Position numbers and translations under genes: made by a program
Shown: positions 32,855-43,288 of the stretch, piece by piece
How the letters are laid out: every line of letters begins with the position of its first letter
How positions within the stretch are numbered: position 1 is the first letter of the stretch
From: Gilichinskyi gelida
Lineage (GTDB): Bacteria; Acidobacteriota; Thermoanaerobaculia; Gp7-AA8
Reading direction: 5' to 3'
Assembly (NCBI GenBank): GCA_038040385.1
Contig: JBBPII010000006.1
Span: 186,001 to 250,000, forward strand
DNA: 64,000 nt
Notes under the pieces: model-generated
Seen by the model: only the letters and a program-made list of their open reading frames with translations
Told to the model about the DNA's origin: nothing
Databases searched by the model: none

Positions 32855-33649
32855 ATGAAAAGGCTTTGCCTTGTTTCGCTTCTCTTTCTCGCATGGAGCG
32901 CGTCCGCCCACGCCCAGCTCACGGCCCCTGCGCCGCAGGTTCTCGTCCCCGCCGCTGGCAGCGTGGCGGGGTTGAACGGCACGTTCTTCCGCTCCGACAT
33001 CGCCGTCTTCAACTACCGCCACAGCGATCAGAACGTCGCATTCCAGTGGCTGCCGCAGGGGCAGTCCGGCTTGGCCGAGACCATCACGCAGATCACCATT
33101 CCGGGTCTCAGCGGCATCATCTCGGAGGATTTCGTCAACAACAACCTCCACCGCAGCGGGCTGGGTGCGATGGTGGTCACCGCGGTCGGACAGGACGGCC
33201 AGCCCGACCCCCTCGGGGCGCTGTTCGTCACCTCTCGCATCTGGACCCTGCAAGCGGGCAACTCGCAGGGGACGGTGTCGCAGACCTTTCCAACCATCGA
33301 CACCTCGAGGATCAATTCGTCGAACGTGGCCATCCTCGGACAGCGCGTCAGCTCTCAGTACCGCGCCAACGTCGGCATCGTGAACCTGAGCACATCGGAA
33401 CAGACCTTCGAAGTGCTGCAGAACAGCGACGATCCGACCTTCGCGCCGTTGCTGCAGACGGTGATCGTTCCGCCGCGGGCGGTCCAGCAGGTGACCTTGC
33501 AGAATACGCGCGTGGCGGCGTTGCAGGTGCGGGTGCGCGCGATCACGGCCGTCGATCCGCGGCAGTGGGTGACGTACGGCTCATCGATCGACAACGTGAC
33601 CGGCGATAGTTGGTCGTCGCTCGGCGTAATCACGGTGGTCACGCCGTAA
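32855..33649 (+). CDS. secreted protein with GTFFRSD module, function unknown
   Basis: 264 aa. Signal peptide ending SAHAQ. The mature part begins VLVPAAGSVAGLNGTFFRSD / IAVFN and later YRANVGIVNLSTSEQ, a beta-rich pattern also found in the C-terminal part of the 1020-aa protein at 40164 (VIPVAGTLHGANGTFFRTD; FRTNFGIAETSGNS). So the two share a domain of ~200 aa. I do not recognise a named family. TACGTT ends 8 nt before the ATG. Confidence 0.75.
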   Translation: MKRLCLVSLLFLAWSASAHAQLTAPAPQVLVPAAGSVAGLNGTFFRSDIAVFNYRHSDQNVAFQWLPQGQSGLAETITQITIPGLSGIISEDFVNNNLHRSGLGAMVVTAVGQDGQPDPLGALFVTSRIWTLQAGNSQGTVSQTFPTIDTSRINSSNVAILGQRVSSQYRANVGIVNLSTSEQTFEVLQNSDDPTFAPLLQTVIVPPRAVQQVTLQNTRVAALQVRVRAITAVDPRQWVTYGSSIDNVTGDSWSSLGVITVVTP

Positions 33650-33751
33650 CGGGAGAATTTGCCGAAGGTCATCGACGTTCGGAGGAGAGCTGCTTCACTC
33701 CGGTCCACCGGTCAGAGTGAGTTGCAATCACTCTCAGACAGGACGGACACC

Positions 33752-35032
33752 ATGCCATTCACCAGCCTCGGCCTCGGGCCGAAAATCACCAAAGCCGTGC
33801 GCGAAGCCGGCTATACGGAACCCACCCCTATCCAAACCAAAGCCATCCCGCCCGTGCTGCGCGGCCGCGACGTCATCGGCATCGCGCAGACCGGCACCGG
33901 CAAGACGGCGGCCTTCGTGCTGCCGATTCTCGAGCGCCTCTCCACGCAGGGAGCGCCCGGCGGACGCCGCGGCATCCGCGCGCTGATCGTCGCGCCGACC
34001 CGCGAGTTGGTGGTGCAGATCGAAGAGAACGTGCGCAAGTACTCGCGGCACCTCCACCTCCGCATCGCCACCGTCTACGGCGGCGTCGGCGAGCGGCCGC
34101 AGATTCAGGCCCTTCGCTCCGGTGCGGAGATCATCATCGCCACGCCCGGACGTCTCATCGATCTCATGAATCAGGGACACGTCGACTACCGCCTCCTCGA
34201 AGTGGCCGTCCTCGACGAGGCCGACCGCATGATGGACATGGGTTTCCTGCCGCAGATGCGCCGGATCGTGCGCGCCCTGCCGGCCGAGCGGCAGACGCTG
34301 ATGTTCTCCGCGTCGCTTTCGAAGGAGATCGAGGCGTTGACGCAGGAGATGCTGCGCTCGCCGGAGATCATTCAGATCGGCCGCCGCGCCAACCCCGCCG
34401 AATCGGTGATGCAGTTCGTTTATGAGACGTCGAAGGACGCCAAGCTTCCGCTGCTCCTCCACCTTCTGCGTGACGCGAGCCTCGACTCGGTGCTGGTCTT
34501 CTCCCGCACCAAGCACGGCGCGGACAAGATCGCCCGCAAGCTGGAGTCGGCCGGAATTGCCACGGGAACGCTGCACTCCAATCGCAGCCAGAGCCAGCGC
34601 CTCGCCGCGCTGCGCGATTTCAAGAGCGGCGCGGTGCGCGTCCTGGTGGCTACCGACATCGCCGCCCGCGGCATCGACGTCGAGGGCATCTCGCACGTCG
34701 TGAATTTCGACTTCCCGCCGCAGCCTGAGGACTACGTCCATCGCATCGGCCGCACCGGCCGGGCGAAGGCCATCGGCGACGCCATCAGCTTCGTCACGCC
34801 GGACGACGCCGCGAACCTCCGGGCACTGGAGCGCTTCATCAATCGCGGGATTCCGCGCAAGGTGGCGGAGGGATTCGACGCGCGGAGCCATCGGGCCGCA
34901 CCGATCCTGTCGCACAAACCTGCGTACCGGCCGCAGCGGAGCGCGCACCCGGCGCCTCACAGCCACGCGCGTGCGGGCCAGCCGCGCGCGCAATTTCCGC
35001 AGCGCGACCGGCCCGTACGACGGCGGCCGTAG
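33752..35032 (+). CDS. rhlE: DEAD-box RNA helicase (RhlE-type)
   Basis: 426 aa. Q-motif GYTEPTPIQTKAIP, motif I AQTGTGKT, Ia PTRELVVQ, Ib TPGRLID, II LDEADRMMDMGF, III SAS (in FSASLS), IV VLVFSRTKHGAD, V ATDIAARGIDV, VI HRIGRTGRA. A basic, proline-rich tail (residues ~385-426) fits RhlE-like helicases acting on ribosome assembly or mRNA decay. Motif III is SAS instead of the more common SAT. Confidence 0.93.
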   Translation: MPFTSLGLGPKITKAVREAGYTEPTPIQTKAIPPVLRGRDVIGIAQTGTGKTAAFVLPILERLSTQGAPGGRRGIRALIVAPTRELVVQIEENVRKYSRHLHLRIATVYGGVGERPQIQALRSGAEIIIATPGRLIDLMNQGHVDYRLLEVAVLDEADRMMDMGFLPQMRRIVRALPAERQTLMFSASLSKEIEALTQEMLRSPEIIQIGRRANPAESVMQFVYETSKDAKLPLLLHLLRDASLDSVLVFSRTKHGADKIARKLESAGIATGTLHSNRSQSQRLAALRDFKSGAVRVLVATDIAARGIDVEGISHVVNFDFPPQPEDYVHRIGRTGRAKAIGDAISFVTPDDAANLRALERFINRGIPRKVAEGFDARSHRAAPILSHKPAYRPQRSAHPAPHSHARAGQPRAQFPQRDRPVRRRP

Positions 35033-35037
35033 AGTGC

Positions 35038-35895
35038 TTACTGCTGATTCGAAGCGACCGCGGTGGCTGGGCCCGCCTTGGTCGAGGAGGCCCGTAGCTC
35101 CTCCCGCTTGTCGTTCAGCTTCTGGTCCTTATCCTTTTTCTCGCTGTTCGCCGCCGAGGCGAGACTTTCGAGTCCTCGGCGAATCGAGCATGAGTCATCG
35201 TAGTCGTGCATATCTTCGAGCGCCTCGAAGAACGAGTAGTCACCGATCTCGGCGATCGAGTTCTCCACGATGACCTTGCGCGCCTTGCTGCGCTCGGCGC
35301 CGATCGCCGCGGCCATCATCTGGAAGGTCTTGTCCGCGTAGTACGTGGTGTTGAAGCTGTCGATGGCGGTTCCGCCGGCCAGATTCACGAGACCGAGGCC
35401 CGAGGCAAACCCACCGGCGACGCGTGCGGTGCCGGCGGCGATCGCTGTGGCGATGTCCTTGCCGGTATTCCGCGCGGCCTCCGCGCCCGCCTTGTGAGCG
35501 AAGGCGCGCATCAGAAACGTCGAGCAGTTGTTGTCGCTGACGTTCACCAGCAGGTGAACCAGCCGGTTGCGCTCGAATCGATTGCGGGTGGGCACGTTCA
35601 GCACACGATTCATGTCCATCGACATGTAAAGACATTGCGGCACGGCAGCATTTTCTGTCGGCGTCACGCTCTCAGAGCGCGGCGTACGCACGCATTTGAT
35701 CTCGATCTCCGCGGCTGGGGCCTCGGTCGGAACTCCCGACTTCTCGTCCAGCGCGGGGAGCGGGATCTTGAGCGCCGACTTCGGCTCGAGAAACCACGCC
35801 GGCTGGGCGCGGAGGTGTTTCGCGGCGTCGGCGCAGGAAAAGGCGAACAGAGAAAGGAACACGAGCGGCACGAGACGACAGACGATTCGTAGCAT
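35038..35895 (-). CDS. putative lipoprotein, function unknown
   Basis: 285 aa. N-terminal signal MLRIVCRLVPLVFLSLFAFSC with a lipobox-like FAFSC. A central glycine/alanine stretch (residues ~145-180: ATAIAAGTARVAGGFASGLG) could be membrane-active or glycine-zipper-like. The C-terminus is charged and coil-like (AANSEKKDKDQKLNDKREEL). SD GGAGGAAGCA precedes the ATG. No family recognised. Downstream of clpC on the same strand. Confidence 0.7.
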   Translation of the reverse strand: MLRIVCRLVPLVFLSLFAFSCADAAKHLRAQPAWFLEPKSALKIPLPALDEKSGVPTEAPAAEIEIKCVRTPRSESVTPTENAAVPQCLYMSMDMNRVLNVPTRNRFERNRLVHLLVNVSDNNCSTFLMRAFAHKAGAEAARNTGKDIATAIAAGTARVAGGFASGLGLVNLAGGTAIDSFNTTYYADKTFQMMAAAIGAERSKARKVIVENSIAEIGDYSFFEALEDMHDYDDSCSIRRGLESLASAANSEKKDKDQKLNDKREELRASSTKAGPATAVASNQQ

Positions 35896-35945
35896 TGCTT
35901 CCTCCTCTTTTGGAGGAGGGGACGGACGGGCCCGGCACTTTCCAG

Positions 35946-38372
<2,427 letters not shown>

Positions 38373-38386
38373 GACCTGGAGCTAGT

Positions 38387-39043
38387 CTACGCCTTCATCT
38401 CGAACACCCGGTCACAACGAGCTGCCAACTCGGGATTGTGCGTGACGATCACCGACGTGAGTCCCCTCTTCGCATGGCAGGCGCGCATCAGTTCGAACAC
38501 CCGTTCGCTGGTCTCCAGATCGAGATTGCCGGTCGGTTCGTCGGCGAGAAAGAGCAGCGGATCGGCGAGCAGCGCCCTGGCGATGGCCACCCGTTGCTGC
38601 TCGCCGCCGGAGAGCTGGTTCGGGAAGTGCCGCGTGCGCGGGGTCAGCCCCAGTTCGTCGAGCAGACCGCCGGCCTTCTTGAGCGCCTCGCCCGATTGCA
38701 TCCGCCCGATCCACCCCGGCATGGCGACGTTCTCCTCCGCCGTGAACTCCGGCAGGAGGTGATGGAACTGGAAGACGAAGCCGACGTTGCGGTTGCGAAA
38801 CTTCGCCAGGTCGTCGTTCGACATCGAGGTCACGTCACGGCCATCGACAACAATCGTGCCTGAGTCCGGTCGATCGAGCCCGCCCAGGAGGTGGAGCAGC
38901 GTCGACTTGCCGATGCCCGAGGGGCCGACGATGGCCAGCATCTCGCCGCGTTCGACCGCGAGGGTCAGCTCTTGGAAGACCTGAACGGGAACGGCAGCGT
39001 TGCGGTAGGTCTTGGCCAGACCGCGCGCTTGGAGAAAGGGCAT
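38387..39043 (-). CDS. lolD: LolD-like ABC transporter ATPase
   Basis: 218 aa. Walker A GPSGIGKST, Q-loop FQFHHLLPEFTAEENVAMP (the LolD-typical HHLLPEFTALENV pattern), signature LSGGEQQRVAIARAL, Walker B LFLADEPTGNLD, switch VTHNPE. LolD energises release of lipoproteins by LolCE. No lolC/E gene is adjacent in this window, so the partner must be elsewhere; a MacB-type exporter role cannot be excluded. Confidence 0.85.
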   Translation of the reverse strand: MPFLQARGLAKTYRNAAVPVQVFQELTLAVERGEMLAIVGPSGIGKSTLLHLLGGLDRPDSGTIVVDGRDVTSMSNDDLAKFRNRNVGFVFQFHHLLPEFTAEENVAMPGWIGRMQSGEALKKAGGLLDELGLTPRTRHFPNQLSGGEQQRVAIARALLADPLLFLADEPTGNLDLETSERVFELMRACHAKRGLTSVIVTHNPELAARCDRVFEMKA

Positions 39044-39053
39044 GCGCGGCGGA

Positions 39054-39557
39054 TTATGGCTTACTCAACTGATTCATCCGCCGCGCGAGCGCCGCCGCAG
39101 AACGTGCGTCGAGCGCCACGTGGCGCGCGCCGCGGCGGTCGATGATGCCCACCGCCACCGGGTAGTCGAATCGCCGCGGCCCGGCGCTGGCCGGATTGAA
39201 GAAGCGGACGCCGTCGATCACCTCGTCGTGCGGAAGGTGGCTGTGGCCGAAGACGACCACGTCCGCGGGCTCCGCGCGCAGCGATGCGATCACCCGGCGG
39301 TCGGGGGCGTGTGGGCGGGGGAGGATGTGCGTGAGGAGGAGGCGCAGGCCGCCGAGGGTGGCGCGCACGATGTCGGTGCCGTCGCGCGAGTCGTTGTTGC
39401 CTTCCACGAACGTGACCGGCGCGAGTCTCTCGAGCGCGCGGATGATCTCCAAGCCTCCGACGTCGCCGGCGTGCACGATGTGGTCGACGCCGCGCAACGT
39501 CGCGAGGGCCTCGGGACGGAGAAGGCCGTGGGTGTCGGAGATGACGCCTATGACCAG
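39054..39557 (-). CDS. YfcE/MJ0936-type metallophosphoesterase
   Basis: About 167 aa. Metal-binding motifs in order: IGVISDTHGLL, DHIVHAGDVGG, FVEGNNDSRD, LLLTHIL, VVFGHSHLPHDEVIDG, FNPASAGPRRF. This small family hydrolyses phosphodiesters. The start is odd: no ATG, GTG or TTG exists in this frame near the N-terminus; the best position is CTG 39557, overlapping the stop of the thioredoxin-like gene (39548), so translation is probably coupled from that gene. Confidence 0.82.
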   Translation of the reverse strand: MVIGVISDTHGLLRPEALATLRGVDHIVHAGDVGGLEIIRALERLAPVTFVEGNNDSRDGTDIVRATLGGLRLLLTHILPRPHAPDRRVIASLRAEPADVVVFGHSHLPHDEVIDGVRFFNPASAGPRRFDYPVAVGIIDRRGARHVALDARSAAALARRMNQLSKP

Positions 39558-40111
39558 ATCGACGCCTTCTTCGCCCAGGTCGAGTCGGCGTACCGCTGCT
39601 TGAACGCCTCCGCCGTGGCCTTCAGCGCTTCGGCGTTTCCGGTAGCTTTGTACTTCGCCACGCCCGCCCAGTACTGCGCCTCGGGCGCGGCATCGGTGCC
39701 GGGAAAGTCGCGCACGATCTTCTCGAATCGTTCCGCGGCCTGCTCGAACTTGCCGGCGGTGAACGCCGCGTGCGCCAGGCCGAGGTGCAGTTGGGCCAGG
39801 AAGTCGTCGTTCGGGAGGAAGCCTTCGATGCGATGCCGCTCGTGGCCCTCGGAGTCGAGGATCAGGATGGTCGGCGTCCAGTCGGCGCCGAAGCGCGCCA
39901 TCGCCTCGGGATGGGTCTTCACGTGGAAGCGGGCGGGGATGAAGTTCTCGTTGATGAACGACTCGACGCGGGGATCGGGATACACCTCGGCTTCCAGCCG
40001 AGCGCATCCCCCTCACATCGGTGCGGCGGTGAAATCGAGCAACAGCGGTTTTCCCGACTCCTTCGCCTCGGCGAGTGCGCGATCGGCGTCATCTCTCCAC
40101 GGAATGGCCAT
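39548..40111 (-). CDS. thioredoxin-fold protein with in-frame UGA: probable selenoprotein (UxxC)
   Basis: 187 aa if UGA is read as selenocysteine. ATG 40111 has AGGAGG 6 nt upstream and reads AIPWRDDADRALAEAKESGK, then PLLLDFTAAPM, TGA (40013-40015, codon 33), GGCARLEAEVYPDPRVESF. This places U33 and C36 exactly at the CxxC redox pair of thioredoxin-like proteins. The frame then continues for 154 codons (TPTILILDSEGHERHRIEGF, then a TPR-like helical tail) to TAG 39548. A SECIS-like hairpin follows the UGA. Role by family: thiol/disulfide or peroxide-related reduction, soluble (no signal). Without selenium insertion only a fragment lacking the active site could be made. Confidence 0.82.
39977..40010 (-). 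promoter_or_regulatory. putative bacterial SECIS element
   Basis: Starting 2 nt after the UGA: lower stem GGGAU/AUCCC, internal loop GCG/GUGU, upper 7-bp stem CUCGGCU/AGCCGAG, apical loop GGA. The loop begins 17 nt after UGA and starts with G, as required by the usual bacterial SECIS rules (about 16-37 nt, G in the first loop positions). Confidence 0.75.
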
Positions 40112-40163
40112 GGCTACCTCCTAGTGGTCGTCGACCACAGCAAGCGAAACTCATTCCCGTCGT

Positions 40164-43100
40164 CTACTCGGTGCGCAGAATCGAATCGCCCGTGCCGTTG
40201 TCCGTCGATGAGATGAAGATCGTGACGGCCCCGGTCCCGCTGACGACCTGGAAATCCGCCGCCACGGCGTGCAGATCGCCGATGCTGCTGCGACCGGCCC
40301 CCAGAATGTCGGCGGTCAGGCCGTTGATCTGCATGAACTGATTGGGCGCCAAGTCGTAGACCTTCGACGCGCTGCCGACCGCCGCGATGGTCGATCCCGC
40401 CACATAGCTGAAGCGGATCGTCACCCGCACGCTGACGCTGTTGCCGCTGGTCTCCGCAATCCCGAAGTTGGTGCGGAATGTCGCCGGCCGCCCGGCGATG
40501 ATCGTCGACAACGCGGCGTCCTCGATCGCCCCCACCGCCCGCACCGAGCCGAGTTTCAGCGCCGTCGATGTCGCCAGCGCCGGAACATGGGCGCCATACG
40601 TCGCCGGGTTGTCTCCCACCGTGGCGAAGGTGCGGCTGGTGAGCGCGAAGGTGCCGGTCACCGGCGTGAACGAGAGATAGCCCGAGGTGCTGCTCAAGCC
40701 GAAAAGCGTCCCCACCACGTCGCCGAGGAGATTGGTCTGACGCGCGCCGACGGTGATTTGCCGGTCGACCGTGTTGCCGGTCGAGGAGACGTAGCGAAGC
40801 GTTCCGCTGGCTTGTCCGGAGCCGGTGTTCATTACGGCGAGGTCGGTGCGGAAGAAGGTGCCGTTCGCGCCGTGCAGCGTGCCGGCCACGGGAATGACGA
40901 TCGTATCGGTCGCGGCGTAACCGTAATGGCGGCCCCAGTCGACGACCGACCAGTTGTCGCCGCTCCGCTCGTCGACGGGTGTGGCGAATGCGAGGAACCG
41001 TCCGGTCGACGAAGCGGCGTTGGTCATGATCGCCGACACGGCGCCGGTCGGGACCTGGTTGTTGACGCCGTTGACCTGTGCCACCGCGAACGCGCCGACG
41101 GTGTCGCTCCGCGTGCCGAGGCTCGAGCCGTCCGCGGCGAGGAATTCGGTCAGCACCGTGGCGCTGCCGCCGGCGGTCTCCTGAAAGAAGAGATTCGTAT
41201 GCGTGATGGCGTCCTGCCGCAGGCCGGTGAGCACCAGCCGGTCGCCCGGCGCGACGGCACGGTCGGAACGCAAGGTGGGGATGGCCGTGCCGTACGTTCC
41301 GGCCGGGTTGCTGGAGTTGAAGATGTTCGTGTTGATGCTCAGTTTGGACGCGACCTTGGAGCGGATCTGGAGACTTCCGACCTGCCCTTCGGCGCCGAAT
41401 ACGTTCTTCACCACGTCGGCGAAGGCGACACTGACGCTCGAGTTGAGCGTGGGCACGGAGGCCGTCTTCGGTCCGCCCACGCCGCCGTTCGCGGTGTAGT
41501 AGAGGCGGAGGTCGTCCACTTTCGCGTTGCCGCTCGGATTGAGCACCGCGATGTCGGAGATGAACAAGCCGACGCTTCCCTGGACGTGGCCCACGCCGGG
41601 GATGAAGAGCGCGATCTCGCCGGCGGGGATCGGCGGCGGCCCGCCGGCCGTCGCGGTGAGCTTCACGGTATCGACGACCGCGACGGTGCTCACCGACGGC
41701 GGCGTCGTATCGAGCGTGATGGGCTTTTTCCCGACCGCAGCGTTCGGGAAAACGAGCGAGATGTTGCCGGCGATCGAGCCGAGTGTTTCGAGCGAGGGCC
41801 GCTTCGAGCGATCGATGGTGAAGGTGAACGAGGCCGTCGATTGCGGCGGAATGCTGACGATGCCGCTCTGCGGAATGATCCACGGCGAGTCGGAAGTGAG
41901 AATGCCGGTCAGCGTTCCGGCGCCGCTATTGGTGAAGCTCACGCTTCCGGACGGCGAGCCGCCTTCATCGGCGGCGACGTCGACGCGGTTGTTGGCCGGT
42001 CTCGCGGTCACCGGCTGCGAAGGTGGAGTGGTCGACAGGAGTCTGATGGGAACCTGCAAGCCGGACGGAACGCCCGTTCCGAACAGGTTTGCCGTGCCGG
42101 CGAATGCTCCGGCGGCTTGCGCCAATCCTGTCACCGTGACGACCTGGCTCGCGCCGGCGGCGAGCGGAAATTGCGTCGGCGATTGCGTGAAGAAGTTCCC
42201 GGTTTGCGAAAGCGTCACGGTGGTGGCCGATCCGCCGGCGTTCGTCACCGTGTATGACGTCGTCGCGCCGCCCGTTCCCTGCGTCTGAACCATCGCTGCC
42301 GGCAACGCGCTGACCACCACCGACGGTGCCGTGATCACTTCCACGGTGACGGACGCGGTGGCGTTCTGCGACCCGAACGCCGTGAGCGTGTACGTCGTCG
42401 TCTGCGTCGGCGACACGGTGATCGATCCCGCCGGCGGCTTCGAGCCGATGCCGTTGTCGATGACTACCGATAAGGTCGCGTTGTCGACGCGCCATGAAAG
42501 CGTCGTCGACTGGCCGGCGCGGATGGTCTGGGGTATCGCGGAGAACGCGATCTGCGGCGGCGCCCCGCCGACTACCACGGTGTACGTATCGGAGGGGACG
42601 CCGGCCAGCCCGGCGGCGTTGCCGGTGTTGAAGGCGATCAGGCGGTACAGATGCGTCCCGTTCGGGAGCGTAGTGGGGTCGGTCAGCGTCTTCGGATCGG
42701 GCGAGCAGGGGCCGACGGCAGCGACGTATTGCTGATCGTTGACGCGGTACAGCCAGATGGCGACCGCGCGCGGGTCGTTGTAGTTGAACGTCGCGTTGAC
42801 GTGCCCGGCGAAGATGCCGACGTTCGACGCGACCGGCTTCGTGGGCGGCGTCGAAAACGAGTCGGCTCCGAAGGTCACCGCGGTGGTGATGCAGGGATTC
42901 GACTGCACCCGGACGAAAACGAAATACGACACGTTCGGGATGTGCTTCTGCGCGGCGAAGGTCGTCGCCGTCGTCGTTCCGATGACGCTGTAGCCATTGA
43001 GGTCCGATGGGAACGGACAATACTGCCCCGCCGTCGTCTGCATGATCTGGTAGACGGGGCTCATCACTCCCGGCGCCGGATCCCACGTGAGCGTGTAACT

Positions 43101-43226
43101 ACCCGCGGGGGCGTGGGCGATCTGAAAGTTCGGGATCTGCGGCTGCCCTGAACATTGCGAGTGGCCCCGGGCTGCGACGAGCGAGACGGCGACGAACAGC
43201 AGAGACACTCGGCAAAGTGCACGCAT
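40164..43226 (-). CDS. large secreted beta-sandwich protein, function unknown
   Basis: 1020 aa. Signal peptide (1-24). Several Ig/fibronectin-like segments: ~30-130 (GSYTLTWDPAPGVMSPVYQI), ~225-300 (IRAGQSTTLSWRVDNA), ~305-400 and ~410-490 with ASPM/Hydin-like phrases (SGSVSFTNSGAGTLTGILTS). The C-terminal ~450 residues contain at least two modules of a repeating type (GLFISDIAVLNPSGNAKVDD; GANGTFFRTDLAVMNTGSGQ). The latter matches the protein at 32855. Probably a cell-surface or extracellular structural/adhesive protein. The start has GAGGGAACTAC upstream. Confidence 0.75.
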   Translation of the reverse strand: MRALCRVSLLFVAVSLVAARGHSQCSGQPQIPNFQIAHAPAGSYTLTWDPAPGVMSPVYQIMQTTAGQYCPFPSDLNGYSVIGTTTATTFAAQKHIPNVSYFVFVRVQSNPCITTAVTFGADSFSTPPTKPVASNVGIFAGHVNATFNYNDPRAVAIWLYRVNDQQYVAAVGPCSPDPKTLTDPTTLPNGTHLYRLIAFNTGNAAGLAGVPSDTYTVVVGGAPPQIAFSAIPQTIRAGQSTTLSWRVDNATLSVVIDNGIGSKPPAGSITVSPTQTTTYTLTAFGSQNATASVTVEVITAPSVVVSALPAAMVQTQGTGGATTSYTVTNAGGSATTVTLSQTGNFFTQSPTQFPLAAGASQVVTVTGLAQAAGAFAGTANLFGTGVPSGLQVPIRLLSTTPPSQPVTARPANNRVDVAADEGGSPSGSVSFTNSGAGTLTGILTSDSPWIIPQSGIVSIPPQSTASFTFTIDRSKRPSLETLGSIAGNISLVFPNAAVGKKPITLDTTPPSVSTVAVVDTVKLTATAGGPPPIPAGEIALFIPGVGHVQGSVGLFISDIAVLNPSGNAKVDDLRLYYTANGGVGGPKTASVPTLNSSVSVAFADVVKNVFGAEGQVGSLQIRSKVASKLSINTNIFNSSNPAGTYGTAIPTLRSDRAVAPGDRLVLTGLRQDAITHTNLFFQETAGGSATVLTEFLAADGSSLGTRSDTVGAFAVAQVNGVNNQVPTGAVSAIMTNAASSTGRFLAFATPVDERSGDNWSVVDWGRHYGYAATDTIVIPVAGTLHGANGTFFRTDLAVMNTGSGQASGTLRYVSSTGNTVDRQITVGARQTNLLGDVVGTLFGLSSTSGYLSFTPVTGTFALTSRTFATVGDNPATYGAHVPALATSTALKLGSVRAVGAIEDAALSTIIAGRPATFRTNFGIAETSGNSVSVRVTIRFSYVAGSTIAAVGSASKVYDLAPNQFMQINGLTADILGAGRSSIGDLHAVAADFQVVSGTGAVTIFISSTDNGTGDSILRTE

Positions 43227-43288
43227 GTAGTTCCCTCGACTGATTGTGGATTTGAAACCGAGAGGATATCAGGAGCGTCAATACTGCC

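Noticed and set aside
39548..39985. 145-aa thioredoxin-like ORF as a complete gene
   Set aside because: It starts in the middle of the fold, after the active site, without a ribosome site; the longer frame through UGA with AGGAGG is more convincing.
40114..41883. 589-codon minus frame overlapping the 1020-aa gene
   Set aside because: Arg/His-rich frame shadow of the same strand; the 1020-aa frame has a signal peptide and coherent beta-domains.
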